Of a DNA stretch of 64,000 bases, positions 1-10,679 are shown in pieces. Position 1 is the first letter of the stretch, and each line of letters starts with the position of its first letter. The position numbers and the translations under genes were made by a program. Under the pieces are notes generated by a model that had not been told where the DNA came from, did not search any database, and was given only the letters and a program-made list of their open reading frames with translations. This DNA comes from Atherinomorus stipes (Eukaryota > Chordata > Actinopteri > Atheriniformes > Atherinidae), in assembly GCA_023101725.1 (NCBI GenBank), contig JALJCO010008621.1, forward strand, positions 913,001 through 977,000. Direction: 5' to 3'.

Positions 1-1395
1 TGGGAGGTTATCTAATACACCAGAGGATTTTTGTTGCTGAAACTACAAACCTAAAAGTGAATATGTTGATTAATCAATGAAACCAAAACTCCATTATCTT
101 GACTCACAGTCTGACATGGGACTTATGTTACCACACCTAATTTCATGCGCTCAGAGCATGAAAGGCTGCCATTTAGTTGAAGCAAGTAGTGTTAGTGAGA
201 TGCACACAGTGTGTCCAGTGTTTTTGTGTCCTTATGCACCAACCCTGGCATTTTTTGACAACTAGGACTTTTTTTTTTTTATTATTATACTCAAGTTAAA
301 CTATAAAAATCAAATTAATAAAATCTGCAAGTGCAACAATACTTTCATGCCAGTGTTGTTAAATGAACATCAAATTTATTGAATTTAGATACACATTTAT
401 TAAATTCTTAAATATAATATACATAATATGGCTATCTGTTTTTGCCTTTTAGGTTTTGCTAACAGATGTTTTGATCATGATAGAAAAAATACATGGGATG
501 ATGATGATGATGAATATACAAAACTTATTACTAAAATATACAGCATGCTTGTTGCAGTATTACATTGTGAAAGTAACACATAAAGTTGAAAGTTGGATAT
601 AAAAGCTGCAAGCCTTATTTATTGTTAGACACTGTTGAGTTATGGGCCTTCAAAGTTTGATGAATCTCTGAAAAACTGTCTTCTCAATTTGCTAGCCATT
701 CCTTTTTTATTGGCTTAAACCAAAATCCATGGACTAAATCCATCTTGTTAATGTCAGTAATTGCTCACTGTCATGGGTTGAGTTAAATAAATTCATCCAC
801 CTTTTTATATGTGGATGGAAAACGATGAGTGTAACAATTCTGAAGAGATCTTGCAATTATATATTCATGTATACTATGTAAAAAGTCTGTGATTGATAAG
901 GAAGAGTGTAAAAATCTGCATGACAGGAATAGAGGAGTGGTGGTACAATAAGACCCAGTCCAGTTTTACACCTACATCTCTTTTTGCATTCTGCTAGCTA
1001 GGGTATGAAACCTCATGAATGGGGCTTGAAGAGCCATTAGAATACGTAGATTCTGTTTGTGTTTTTTTTTCACCCTGCAGTGTAGTGTTTCATTTTTGCT
1101 CTCTATCACTGTATGGTCATATTTTGGCACCTACTAATTTATTAGAGCAAAAAAAGATGGTTTATTTGGCTTACAATACAGCTTTTCTTCAAGTTAAGAA
1201 ATATTGCATGTTGTAGCCTAAATGATGCTGAAGGGCACCCAGGTTGTGACACTAAGATACTGACACAGTGCCAGTATGTGACACATTGTGAGTGAGGCTG
1301 GGCTTTCTTTTCTGATTTTCCTCCCTCAACATCATTGATGTTTTGGTATAACCTGATCAGACAAATGCAGTGAGAACAAAAAAACAAACAAACAA

Positions 1396-1415
1396 CCCCC
1401 CCCCCCCCCCCCCCC
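1396..1415. repeat. poly-C tract
   Basis: A run of 20 cytosines lies just left of the TTAA-flanked element, preceded by a CAAA-type stretch. A second, shorter C run lies at about 1507-1516. Confidence 0.95.
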
Positions 1416-1429
1416 GCTTTCTTCTTTAA

Positions 1430-2278
1430 AGCTGTAGTATACAATATGAGAATCAGTTGAGAAAGGTTGAGATGTTGAGAAAAATTTGAAAAAAGCATCC
1501 TGCCCACCCCCCCCCTGTGCCCCTGTGCTCCTGATACTTCCCACCAAGCATGTGTGGCCGTCCACATGGAGACTTCCAGACACACCCACTCTACCAGAGC
1601 AACAGACTGCAGCATTTACAGTCATAAGGCAGCATTATAACAATTCACATCATAACAGTCAAATATTACCGACCTGTTTAACAAAAAGTCTGCTGTATCA
1701 GCATCAGTTTTCAGGTCCAGATCCTCCTGGAGCTTCCTCCAGCGGTAAATGGACGACCCAATGTTCACTCGGCTTTAAATCCTTCGTTGCTCATATTTCC
1801 TCTTTGTCCCTCTTCCTCTGCAGACTTATGCTTTTTCCCAACTTTTCCCAGAGGGGCAAGCAGAGGCCGCTTGCTGCTCTCGCTCTCTTTCTTTTCCATT
1901 CTCCTCTTATTTCTTAGCTGCTACTCAACTACTTGCTTGTTGCAAAAAGTTTATAACACAGAAGGGGGCGGAGAAGAGGTGGAACATGGAGCATGGGGAG
2001 TCAGAGCAAGCCGTCGGGGGAGTGTCAACTAGAACAAGGGGATGGGATGAGACTGAGAGTAGTAGAAAGACACTAACCAATACAAGCTATCCGGCCGGAT
2101 GGCTTACATTGGTCATTGCCTCTGCATTCCCGCAGCCACTACAGTGAATGGACTTTTTTTTCAAAAATTTTTTTTCCTTTTTTCTATTCATATTGTGTAG
2201 ATTGTACTATACGACCATTAATACCCTCTAAATGAGGTTATTAATAATGATTGAACTTTTAAATCGTATACTACAGCT
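1430..2278. mobile_element. Non-autonomous DNA transposon with 13-bp TIRs and TTAA target duplication
   Basis: The left end (1430-1442) reads AGCTGTAGTATAC and the right end (2266-2278) is its exact reverse complement. Both are bordered by TTAA (1426-1429 and 2279-2282). TTAA duplications are made by piggyBac and Kolobok transposases. The termini do not start with the CCC-like end usual for piggyBac, so a Kolobok-type origin is a little more likely. The interior has no transposase; open frames over it look random. Confidence 0.75.
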
Positions 2279-2588
2279 TTAAGTTGTTGAACAGGTTATG
2301 TTTAAGCTGAAAAAAATCCTCTTCTTTGACAAAATAAGTTGAAAAAAAAAACTGCAGGGTATTAGATACTTGGACCTGATTTGATATTGTAGTTCTCTTT
2401 GACACAGTAACCTATATATGGAACCAGTTCAGTCAGTGCTGAGGAGAAGCATGTAGGCCACCAGACTACAGCAGTGGCTTTAACCTCATTTGCTTGCTTA
2501 TTTCTCTCTTATGCAGGTATTGTTGATATTGCCATATGGCTGCCAGCAGACAAACATAACCTCCATTCTTTCTCTGCATGTTTAACAG

Positions 2589-2675
2589 AGTCTGTGGATA
2601 GAGAGAACAACTTTGATCCTGTCTCGTCCTCTCCCTGGGATCTCCCGCTGGGCTGAGGTGGAAAGGAGAGAAGTG
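2589..2675 (+). CDS. dock3: dock3 exon a, DHR-2 domain
   Basis: This exon has 29 codons with phase 0 at both ends. It follows tttaacag and is followed by the donor gtgagg. It reads SLWIERTTLILSRPLPGISR and then WAEVERREV, which matches the DHR-2 stretch ahead of the VSPLENAI block. It is the leftmost dock3 exon I can find; the exon before it is not recognisable in 1-2588. Confidence 0.9.
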
Positions 2676-5600
2676 GTGAGGAGCTTCATCCTCCATCTTA
2701 TAGTGCTCACACTGCCTGATGAGCGATGTTCGCTGGACAGTTTCATCAAGCTCCCTGATCAGCATTAATATGAATAATGCATGACTGAATACATGCACAT
2801 TCTTAATACTTCCACCACATTAAAACTGGGGTGGATATTCACTGCAGTCATGCTTATTTTCAGGTGGAGGTGAGCCCTCTTGAGAATGCCATTTATGTGG
2901 TGGAGAATAAGACCCAGGAGCTGCGGACTTTGATCAGCCAGTACCAACACAGGCAGCATCATGGCAACATCAACTCACTCAGCATGTGCCTCAATGGCGT
3001 CATAGATGCTGCTGTGAATGGCGGCATTGCCAGATATCAGGAGGTAGAGCAAAGCGAGGGAAAGTAAAGAAATTCTAAAAGATGGTGCTGTGAGTAATCT
3101 TTCTATTTCTTTTGATCCCTTACATCAGGCCTTCTTTGATAAGGACTACATCAGCAGTCACCCAGAGGATACAGAGAGGATCACGCATCTGAAGGATCTC
3201 ATGCAGGAGCAGGTTTGACTCAGCTTAAAAAGTTCAGCATATGTGAAACTACTGAGTAAATACAGAGACATAATGGTGTAAACATAATGTTTACGACTGT
3301 CCATCGTTTTCTCTGAGAACAGGTGCACATTCTCGGCGTGGGGCTCGCTGTTCATGAGAAACTGGTGCATCCAGAGATGCGTCCTCTGCACAAAAAGCTT
3401 GTAGATCAGTTCCACATGATGAGGACAGGTTTACACCATGTAAGTGGATCTGCATGCGACTCATACTCATATTGTTTGAAATGTGACCTTAATTTAACTG
3501 TAACATAAACTGCATGCATATTTTTTTCTCATTGTACATGAATAAAACCAGCTTGCACTGGGAATATCCCTGAAACAGACCTTTGCTAGAAATTACATCA
3601 CCTGTTTCTCAGATGTTTTAGCTCCCCTGAGCTGTCATCCATATCTATGTGCAGCCTATAGTTATTGCTGACAAACAGCAGCTTCTGCAGACAGCAGTGT
3701 GTGTTTTCTGTACGCTGAGTGCGCAGCGCTTTTTTAAAGTGAACGCATCATTGCATGTGTGAGCAGTCTAAATATTCAGAGCAGTATGTGACCGGGTCTC
3801 AGCAGGCTGTGCCCAACATGGATCGATTTGGCCCAGCTGGTTGTCCAGGGGTTAATTCTCCCAGAGGCATCCTCTCGTCCCACAACCACATGAGCCCCGA
3901 GAGTGTGCGCCTCATACACAGACACAGGTCAGTAATGCAGCCGGAACAGTTATCACCTAAACTCTGCCAACTAACCCAATATGGACCGTGAAAAGTTTGC
4001 TCAAGTGTTAAGAAATGATCAGGCTTGAAGTCTTTTCAGTCCATCCTTGTATTTTCTGAACTGCTGATCAGATATTTTAATGTCCAGGTGATGATTGCAG
4101 CTGTGAGTTGGAAAAAAAGTGCATAGGACTGATCTATTATACCAAACAGCAATGCCCAGAGGATATACTTTTATCTATCAAAATTGATTTAAAATATAAA
4201 GCTGAAAGTTCACAACTTGTAGTGTAAACTAAACACAGAGTTGAAATAACTAACTGAAATTTTAGAAAAGGATACAGAGCACTTCTTTTTACAGTCTCAA
4301 GCACGATCTCTCTCCCACAGTCCTCTGAACCTGCAAGGTTCGATCCGACACTCATCATCCTCCCTGTCCTCTCACACATCGAGTGAGGCGGGAAACTTGG
4401 TCATAATGACCGACGGCCTGATGGGGGAGCACTCTGAAGAGGCTTTACACATGCAGGTAGGATTCAGAGAGACAACATTCACATAGTAGAGTTTATCATA
4501 ATCTGGATTACAGAAGTAATGTATAAAAACTGGGCCTTGTCAGGATGCAAACATAGATCGATTTATACCTTTAATATTTAATTTTACTTTACTTATTCAT
4601 ATTTTCCAACATAAACTTTCTTTTTTAGATGAGTTTTTCCTCCAATAGAAAATCGATAAGATAACTTTGATGAATTTGGAATATGCCCTATTTTGCAGCC
4701 GAGTCCCTCCTCCTCCAGTCTGAGCTCAATCCGCTCCAACTCCTCTCAGATTATCAACTCCGCCCCATCAAGTGCCAGAGGTGAGTTACACTGTTGCAGA
4801 GAGCTACATCTAAGATGCATTCACTGTGTAAAGGAATCTATAGTATATCTCTGTAACTCTGCTGTATTCAGGCTGTTTGCTTTACCCATTTCTCATGAAA
4901 TATTCACTCTTCCAGACAAAAACAGACGAAATGTTTCCAGGTTTTAGGACAAGAAGAAAATCACTGTCAGATGTGGTGAGCTTTTATTTTCAACAAAGAA
5001 AAAACATATCTCTGTGACTTTCTGGTTTGCAGGCTCTCCATCTTTGCCCGATAAGGCTAAACACAACCGAGAAGTGATGATTCTTCTGCCGTCCCATCGT
5101 GAAAGGACAAACAACTCTATGTACTACAACATGGCAGAGAATGGACAGGTAGGATATACAGTATCTACAATATCATAACATTTGAATGTACAAAGAATAT
5201 GGGATGCAAAATGAGTGCAACATAATTAAAAGGTATTAAATGTTCTGACTAATGGTCTAAAAATGTATACACAATAAGACTTTGACTGTGAGTTTTTTTG
5301 GAATTGTAATATATGATAAAGGTATTCTGCTTTATTTATGTATTCATTTTGTTTGTTTTTCTATCAGAACAACCACATGCAGCGTGCCTTACTTCAGCAA
5401 GTTAGTCCCTGTAAGCCTTGTGCTGACACTCACATGACTCTACCAGAGAAAGGTGACTCCCAAACCAGGTGAAATATTTACATGTTTATGAGATGATTCC
5501 AGTGTGTATAAAGAGTTTTGCTCTGCCTCCAGTCTTTCCCAACGCTCCCAGCAGCTGGAGTCTGGATGGAGAGAACAGGGAGCAGGTGTCATACATGCCA

Positions 5601-6661
5601 GCTTCCACTGGAGGGGGAATCATGCCTCCTGTCCCACCCAGGTCCTTCCCAGCAGGTACTTTTTCATCTCACTTGCAGTTAAACTATACATGCCAGATTT
5701 ATCTTATCGACTTGCTCCAGTGATTAATTGATTGGGGCTTTACAGCAGCTAATAGCTGACTGAAGCCAAAACTGAGCAAAAACAAAGCGGGTCAAATGTA
5801 GAAATTCATTTCAAAACTTTGCATTTTTCTAAACAAAATATGAATTGATCTTTGCAGGACATTTTATGATGCACTGTGATGCATTTCACCACCAGAACAG
5901 TGACCCTCCTCCTGCCCTGCCTGTTAGATCTCTGCGAAAGGTACCACCAAGAGAGTTTGAGGTCTTGCTTTTAAATCAGAGTGTGTGTTAGCATGTTTAT
6001 GAACCCTGACTGTTATTAGTGTACACATCAGTGATGCCCCCCCTTTCTGTCTCTCCAGTCTCCTCTCCACCCGATTCCTGGCTCTCCCACCAGTCCTCAG
6101 TCAGCTTTGGGTGGCAGCAACTCCACTCTGTCAGGCAGTGCCAGCAGTGGTGTGTCCTCTCTGAGTGAGAGTAACTTTGGAGGTCAGTATCCAGATCCTG
6201 GTCCCATCAGGAACGACGCCTTGGAGCCTCTTCCCAGTCACCTGTGGTCCCCCCCTGATGAGTACCTGACCTCTCCCTACCTACACATCCACTACGGTGG
6301 AACAGAAATCGACTCCATGGATCCAGTCCGCCCTTTCCACTACCGCAACCCTGCTTCACACCCTCACACCCACCCTCATGCTCATGCCCATTCCGGGCTG
6401 GACAGCCACTCCCATGGTCCTCCACCTCACCACCATGCTCCCACTCATGGGCCTCATCACATCTCTTACCGACGACCTCAGCCTCCAGCTGTTCCCCCAA
6501 AACCCTACTTGAGAGAGGGCTGCATCCCCGAGGAGGACCTCCCCCCTCAGCCCATCCCACTGCCCCGCAGGATCTTCCATTCCCCTCATGGCCACAGGGA
6601 GGACCAGGGGAAGCATGCATGGGAGCAGTGCATCAGCGAAGAGCATGAGGAGGCTCAGTGA
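2589..6661 (+). CDS. dock3: dock3, 3' part: last twelve coding exons of dedicator of cytokinesis 3
   Basis: DOCK3 is an atypical guanine-nucleotide exchange factor that activates Rac through its DHR-2 domain; it is mainly neuronal and works with ELMO. The coding exons seen are 2589-2675, 2864-3043, 3129-3212, 3323-3439, 3806-3927, 4321-4456, 4699-4780, 5033-5148, 5368-5452, 5533-5655, 5858-5940 and 6059-6661. All introns are GT-AG and all phases match, giving 605 residues and a TGA stop. The first four exons encode the C-terminal lobe of DHR-2 (SLWIERT, LPGISRW, GVIDAAVNGG, VHEKLVHPEMRPLHKKL). The remainder is the low-complexity tail. Tail blocks such as NREVMILLPSHRER, QRALLQQV, SPLHPIPGSPTSPQSA and STLSGSASSGVSSLSESNF fit DOCK3 better than its paralogue DOCK4. 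Human DOCK3 has about 2030 residues, so roughly the first 70 percent is outside the window. SH3-ligand motifs (PPVPPR, VPPKP) are kept. Confidence 0.95.
2864..3043 (+). CDS. dock3: dock3 exon b, DHR-2 lobe C
   Basis: This exon has 60 codons, phase 0 at both ends, between acceptor tttcag and donor gtagag. It begins VEVSPLENAIYVVENK and ends NGVIDAAVNGGIARYQE. In DOCK proteins the AVxGG segment belongs to the helix insert that senses bound nucleotide; that role is family knowledge, not something tested here. Confidence 0.95.
3129..3212 (+). CDS. dock3: dock3 exon c, DHR-2 lobe C
   Basis: This exon has 28 codons, phase 0 at both ends. It begins AFFDKDYISSHPEDTERI and ends LKDLMQEQ before gtttga. 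It continues directly from RYQE of the previous exon, giving the conserved YQEAFF junction of DOCK proteins. Confidence 0.95.
3323..3439 (+). CDS. dock3: dock3 exon d, end of DHR-2
   Basis: This exon has 39 codons, phase 0 at both ends, between gaacag and gtaagt. It encodes VHILGVGLAVHEKLVHPEM and RPLHKKLVDQFHMMRTGLHH, the last well-conserved helices of the DHR-2 domain. Confidence 0.95.
3806..3927 (+). CDS. dock3: dock3 exon e, tail
   Basis: The exon reads AVPNMDRFGPAGCPGVNSPR then GILSSHNHMSPESVRLIHRH and ends with two bases of a split serine codon before gtcagt. The tandem acceptor cagcag at 3800-3805 also allows a start at 3803, adding one glutamine (NAGNAG-type choice). I chose 3806 because it aligns best with the DOCK3 pattern (EFPGLDKLSPA in mammals). 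Confidence 0.85.
4321..4456 (+). CDS. dock3: dock3 exon f, serine-rich tail
   Basis: The exon follows ctcccacag, completes the split serine codon, and reads PLNLQGSIRHSSSSLSSHTS then SEAGNLVIMTDGLMGEHSEE, ending HMQ before gtagga. The serine cluster and the SSEAGN block are shared with DOCK3 and DOCK4 tails. Confidence 0.9.
4699..4780 (+). CDS. dock3: dock3 exon g, serine-rich tail
   Basis: The exon follows ttttgcag and reads PSPSSSSLSSIRSNSSQIIN then SAPSSAR, ending with one base of a glycine codon before gtgagt. PSPSxSSLSS and SAPSSARGSP are conserved between DOCK3 and DOCK4. Confidence 0.92.
5033..5148 (+). CDS. dock3: dock3 exon h, tail
   Basis: The exon follows tttgcag, completes glycine and reads SPSLPDKAKHNREVMILLPS then HRERTNNSMYYNMAENGQ before gtagga. 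The REVMILLP block is diagnostic of DOCK3 (REMMLLLP in mammals) and differs from DOCK4. Confidence 0.92.
5368..5452 (+). CDS. dock3: dock3 exon i, tail
   Basis: The exon follows tctatcag and reads NNHMQRALLQQVSPCKPCAD then THMTLPEK, ending with one base of a split codon before gtgact. QRALxQQV and CKPCxDP-like blocks match DOCK3. Confidence 0.92.
5533..5655 (+). CDS. dock3: dock3 exon j, SH3-ligand segment
   Basis: The exon follows gcctccag and reads FPNAPSSWSLDGENREQV followed by a glycine-rich run and MPPVPPRSFPAG before gtactt. Phase is 1 at both ends, so skipping would keep the frame. PPVPPR is a proline-rich SH3-binding type motif. The exon resembles a PSSWSLD block in DOCK4. Confidence 0.88.
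5858..5940 (+). CDS. dock3: dock3 exon k, tail
   Basis: The exon follows tttgcag, completes glycine and reads HFMMHCDAFHHQNSDPPPAL then PVRSLRK before gtacca. The mammalian counterpart is HYSLHFDAFHHPLGDTPPAL, a strong DOCK3-specific match. Confidence 0.93.
6059..6661 (+). CDS. dock3: dock3 terminal coding exon, proline/histidine-rich C terminus
   Basis: This exon has 200 codons plus TGA and follows tctctccag. It opens SPLHPIPGSPTSPQSALGG and STLSGSASSGVSSLSESNF, which are near-identical to mammalian DOCK3. The middle (about 6355-6470) is a histidine-rich run of HPHT/HAHA/HSHG-type repeats with about 20 histidines in under 40 residues. After it come VPPKPYLREG and a PLPRR motif, and the end is AWEQCISEEHEEAQ (mammals end with AWEHGRGEQ). 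The His-rich segment looks fish-specific or lineage-specific. Confidence 0.95.
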   Translation, partial: SPLHPIPGSPTSPQSALGGSNSTLSGSASSGVSSLSESNFGGQYPDPGPIRNDALEPLPSHLWSPPDEYLTSPYLHIHYGGTEIDSMDPVRPFHYRNPASHPHTHPHAHAHSGLDSHSHGPPPHHHAPTHGPHHISYRRPQPPAVPPKPYLREGCIPEEDLPPQPIPLPRRIFHSPHGHREDQGKHAWEQCISEEHEEAQ

Positions 6662-9195
6662 TGGGGGGGGCTCCAGCTAAATTTAACTAACAGCTATCTT
6701 GTCCTTCATTTGCACTGAGTTAACAAAGCAGTAACAGAAGAGTTTCACGTATCTGTCAGCTGACCCTTTCTTGCTGTGTATTATGATGTCAGTGGATATG
6801 AAGGAGAGAAAAAAAGGAGCACACCTCCACGATGCTACAAATTGAGGCAGAACTGTTGCCGCTGCTCACCGTGGCCTCTTAGATACGATCAAAAGAAAAA
6901 CATCTGTTGAACAATGAAAGATTCACTTGTTCAAAAATTGATATTGATTGTACGCAACTGTACAACTCGTCTGTGAGCATGTTTTTTCATTTGAGAATAT
7001 GACAACAGTTTTGTGAAACATTACAACCATGATCATAACCGACATGATCCCAGGTGCAGTGTCAGCTCTGAACTTTCTCAATTTTGCTCTTCATGTCATT
7101 TTCATAACAAAGAAATTATAGAAGGTGATTACTCACAGTGAAGTGACTTCTCTGCTTTAAAAGCTTCATATATATGAATAATTATTTTGATAAATTTGCT
7201 ACATTATAGTGTTTTCAAAGGCTGTCATCCATTATGTTTTTCAAAAACACTGTTAAGTGCTCCTTAATAGTGAATCATATCAAATGGCGCACTATAATAT
7301 GTGTTGCTGCCGGGCTGTCATGAGTCGCAGGTCTCTAAAGTTGATCTTGCGGTTGCCATCTTGGACTGGTGTCTGAAGAGGCATGAACAGTCACTGATGA
7401 TTTCCCATCCGTACCGTGTGTATGGAAACCTAAGTGAATGTATTTAGATGAGATATTCTACTTGTACTGCACAAGCTGCAATCCCAGTTTTTGTTTAAGT
7501 GCTTTAAGTTCAGTCCCTGTTAAAAAAAAGTCTTCATTTGTCTTTTTTTTATGTGGCAAAGATATCTGGAGAGGAATGAGAGTGTTCGGCAGGCTGGGGG
7601 GAAACTGAGGACAGTGACAGATACATCCCACAGCTGTCAGCTTTCATGTTCATGATGAATGAAGAACGAGGACTCCACTTCGCACCTCAGCCCTCTGCTG
7701 GACACTCAGAACCAACACCGACACCACTCCCTCGCTCTCTGTTTTTCCCCTCTGTCTTTTTCCTTCTGTGTGTGGCTGTCAGGTCATGTTAAGCAGTAAG
7801 TGCTGAACCTGGACTGATGGTTCAGCCACAGAGTCCACACAGACAGTTTTGGAATTGCCTTCCTGCCTTAAGTGCACTCAGATGCAGTTTGACCTCTCGT
7901 CCGGACTGTGTGAAACTCATTTAGCAACAGTCATTTTCACTCGGTTCACTACACACTCCCCGAAGGACAAAAAAATATTAATATCTACCAAGTGATGTTT
8001 TTTTTGTATGGTTTCATCCTGCTTTAGTTTAAGATTGTTGTTTGTTTTGTAGCGCTAATATTTCTTATATTGCCTGCAGCTCTTTCTCAATCACCTTCTG
8101 TTGTTTGAAAACTGATGATGTGTTTCAGGAGAATGCTGAAGGCCGGACCCACAGAGAGGTTTCCTTTTTTCGCGGAGCAGAAAAACAGCGCTGTTTATTG
8201 TCCTGTAGTTGATTGGAAGGATATAGCTAATATTTTAACAATTACTTGTTTTCCTGGTTGTTTTTTGCAGGTGGAAGCTTTGTGTTACTGTACATCAAGT
8301 TGTCAGCGGACTAGACAAGATCTATTTTTGTATGTGAGATCATCAGTTGTGTGAGCGTGTTCCAGATACTGACAGGAGGCCCAGGTACTGCTTAGACTGC
8401 TGTACTTTGGAGTAAAGATTAGTAGATATATACAGTTTGTGAGTATCTGTAGTGAGTTTGATGGCACTGAGGAAAAATGGCAACTGAAGTGATACTAAAA
8501 ATATAGGTACAATAGAATTTTTCAATGTAAATTCTGTTATTGTACATACAGCAGTATTGTGAAATATTTTTGAGAATTATTGCAGAAGCCCTAAAAGGTT
8601 TATTGTTGTTTTGTGTATATACATGTACTCAAGAGATCAATGTAATTGATAAATATCTATAATCAGTGTTTGGAAAGGACAAATCCATTAGACTGTGGCT
8701 GTCTCCACCATTCTTCTCATATAAATACTTTATACACTTTTCAATGTGCTTTCCTGTATATATGGTGTTAGCATGATCAAAAAGTGTTTGGTTGTAAAAG
8801 TGGTTTTCCTACTCCCATAACTGCTGTGGTATGGAATTCATTAACAATGCCAAACATTAAAGACAATCTTTTATCAGCTCTAAACTCCTCTTCACCTTTT
8901 CTCTGAGCAGTATGTTGAGTGGACAGTAGAGGGCGATGTTTGTCACTGAATAACATCACAGGCTTCAGATGTATAGAATCTAAATATGTGTTTGTGTGTA
9001 GGATGGCAGGACACACACAACTCATGGGTCTACCTCATATGAAAAAAAACCCAAACAAAACTACCCAAAGTGACAGCTAAAATATCTCCCCCCACCAGCT
9101 CAAAACTTACCCTGTCACCAACATCTTACTTTGATATTTAAATCAAACAAAATTGAGCCTCAGATTGTATTTGTACTATAAAAAAAATAAATAAA
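6662..9195 (+). other. dock3: dock3 3' UTR (probable extent)
   Basis: No coding signal is seen after the dock3 stop. The sequence has the AT-rich, T-tract-bearing look of a long 3' UTR. The first canonical AATAAA hexamers downstream overlap at 9186-9195; an ATTAAA lies at about 8855. The true end is uncertain and could be anywhere between. Confidence 0.4.
9186..9195 (+). promoter_or_regulatory. candidate dock3 polyadenylation signal
   Basis: Two overlapping AATAAA hexamers occur here, the first canonical ones on the + strand after the dock3 stop codon. They sit in an A-rich stretch, so chance is possible. Confidence 0.3.
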
Positions 9196-9685
9196 GAAAG
9201 AAATAACCTACAGGGCCTTTTTATAGACAGATTTAAGCTGTGAGTGTGGATCTCTTTCAGTAAGTCTACACGATCACAGTTACAAGTGTGGTTTGATCCA
9301 CTGAGACTCGAAATATGCTGTTTATGCCTTTCATGAGTCCTTCAAAGGCCATGAGAAACATCAGGCTGTTTGAATTCAGGCTGAGGCTACAGTGGCCCTG
9401 AGGGCCAAAACACAGCAGCCCAACCAAAAGCAGTCAAACTGGGAATGTTACAAGGTTTCAGGAAAAACAACAAAACAGGAAACACTGCAGGATTTCAGGA
9501 AATGTGGAGAAACAGACACAAGTCTGAATCCACATTTCAGTTTTTGTTTTTTTTTTCTTAAGTGAATATTTTGGAGAAATGTTTTGTATTTTGTCGAGTT
9601 TTCCTGTTGTTTTACAATGTTGTCTGTTGATGTGCTTTTTGAAATGATTTTAATCTAATATTGATGTGATTTGTATTTCAAGGCC

Positions 9686-9721
<36 letters not shown>

Positions 9722-9722
9722 A
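9686..9722. repeat. (ATAG)n microsatellite
   Basis: About nine uninterrupted ATAG units. Confidence 0.98.
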
Positions 9723-10552
9723 ACATTCATCAACATTGTATTTTAGCTTAATGTCGCTGAAATGGAGGTGTGACATGTGTGTGTCTTTGTGTAACAGTGA
9801 ATTACAGGGAAAAGGGAGGACTGTGCACTCTGTGTTTCTGTCATCCATGAAAAAAAAAAAAAACCCACAAGTGTGAGGATGAAAGGATCCCAGCTGCCTC
9901 TCCCGAGGATGGTGATGCTGCAGTTCATGCAGATATTTGCTGTTTACAGCATCGCTGTGGATCCTCACATTTCCCCCTGTTATCTCACTATGTTTGTGCT
10001 TTCCTCCTCTTTCCTCACAAACTCTTATGCCTTAGATTCTCACTGTATTTCATCCTTTGGGACTCAGAGGGAGTACTACCCACACATAGCAGTGTGTGAT
10101 TCTGTGTCTGTCTCTGTACGTGCACACCAACACATATGTCATGGAGGCTGAGATCTTTGCCCTGCCGGGGCTGCACTGTTTCATTCTGCAGTTATTGTTT
10201 GGGGCGTCTGAGCACAATGATAAAAAAGCATTTTTCATAATTTCTGTCAACAACAATGACAAGCTGTTTTTAAAGAAACAAAAGTAACCTGAATCTGCAA
10301 CAGCATCTTCTACTTTCTATCTATGTGTTCCTGCACTGCTACACAAATTTGACCCTGGTTTGCTTGCAAATGAACAGACTTAGGAGGCAGATACAGACAG
10401 ATACTGTAGCTTTTCCATGTCAGGAACCAAAGACTTTTAATAAAGGAAACAATACCAATAAATAAAGATTAACCCAGTTGCACATTCAAAATGAAATCAA
10501 ACAAAACAGACAAAACACTGAAGTAAAAGTACAGTACCATAGCACAGATTAT

Positions 10553-10572
10553 TAAAAAAAAAAAAAAAAAAA
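10553..10572. repeat. poly-A tract (poly-T on the - strand)
   Basis: A run of about 19 A on the + strand lies just past the pcbp4 3' end. As read on the - strand it is a T tract, so it is not a poly(A) tail of pcbp4. Confidence 0.9.
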
Positions 10573-10679
10573 GACAAAAATAAAATAAAAGGAAACCTCT
10601 CGGACATTTACAAATTTTCTTAAAAACTTCAAGAGGCAAACAGACATTGTATAAAAGCATCATACAGTAGAGCATTTGT

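Larger units (their letters stand above)
1..2588. other. dock3 intron, with one TIR element
   Basis: No dock3 exon is recognisable here. The exon that should encode the DHR-2 residues just before SLWIERT (typically ending in an NEF-like motif) is absent, so this intron starts left of the window. The right part holds the TTAA-flanked element at 1430-2278 and a poly-C tract at 1396-1415. The rest is AT-rich and featureless. Confidence 0.75.

Noticed and set aside
1486..1917. 143-codon open frame on the + strand
   Set aside because: It lies wholly within the TTAA-flanked element and runs through C-rich low-complexity DNA. It does not resemble a transposase.
6207..6646. Antisense frames of 96 and 137 codons opposite the last dock3 exon
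   Set aside because: They are the complement of the proline/histidine-rich dock3 coding sequence, where compositional bias keeps several frames open.
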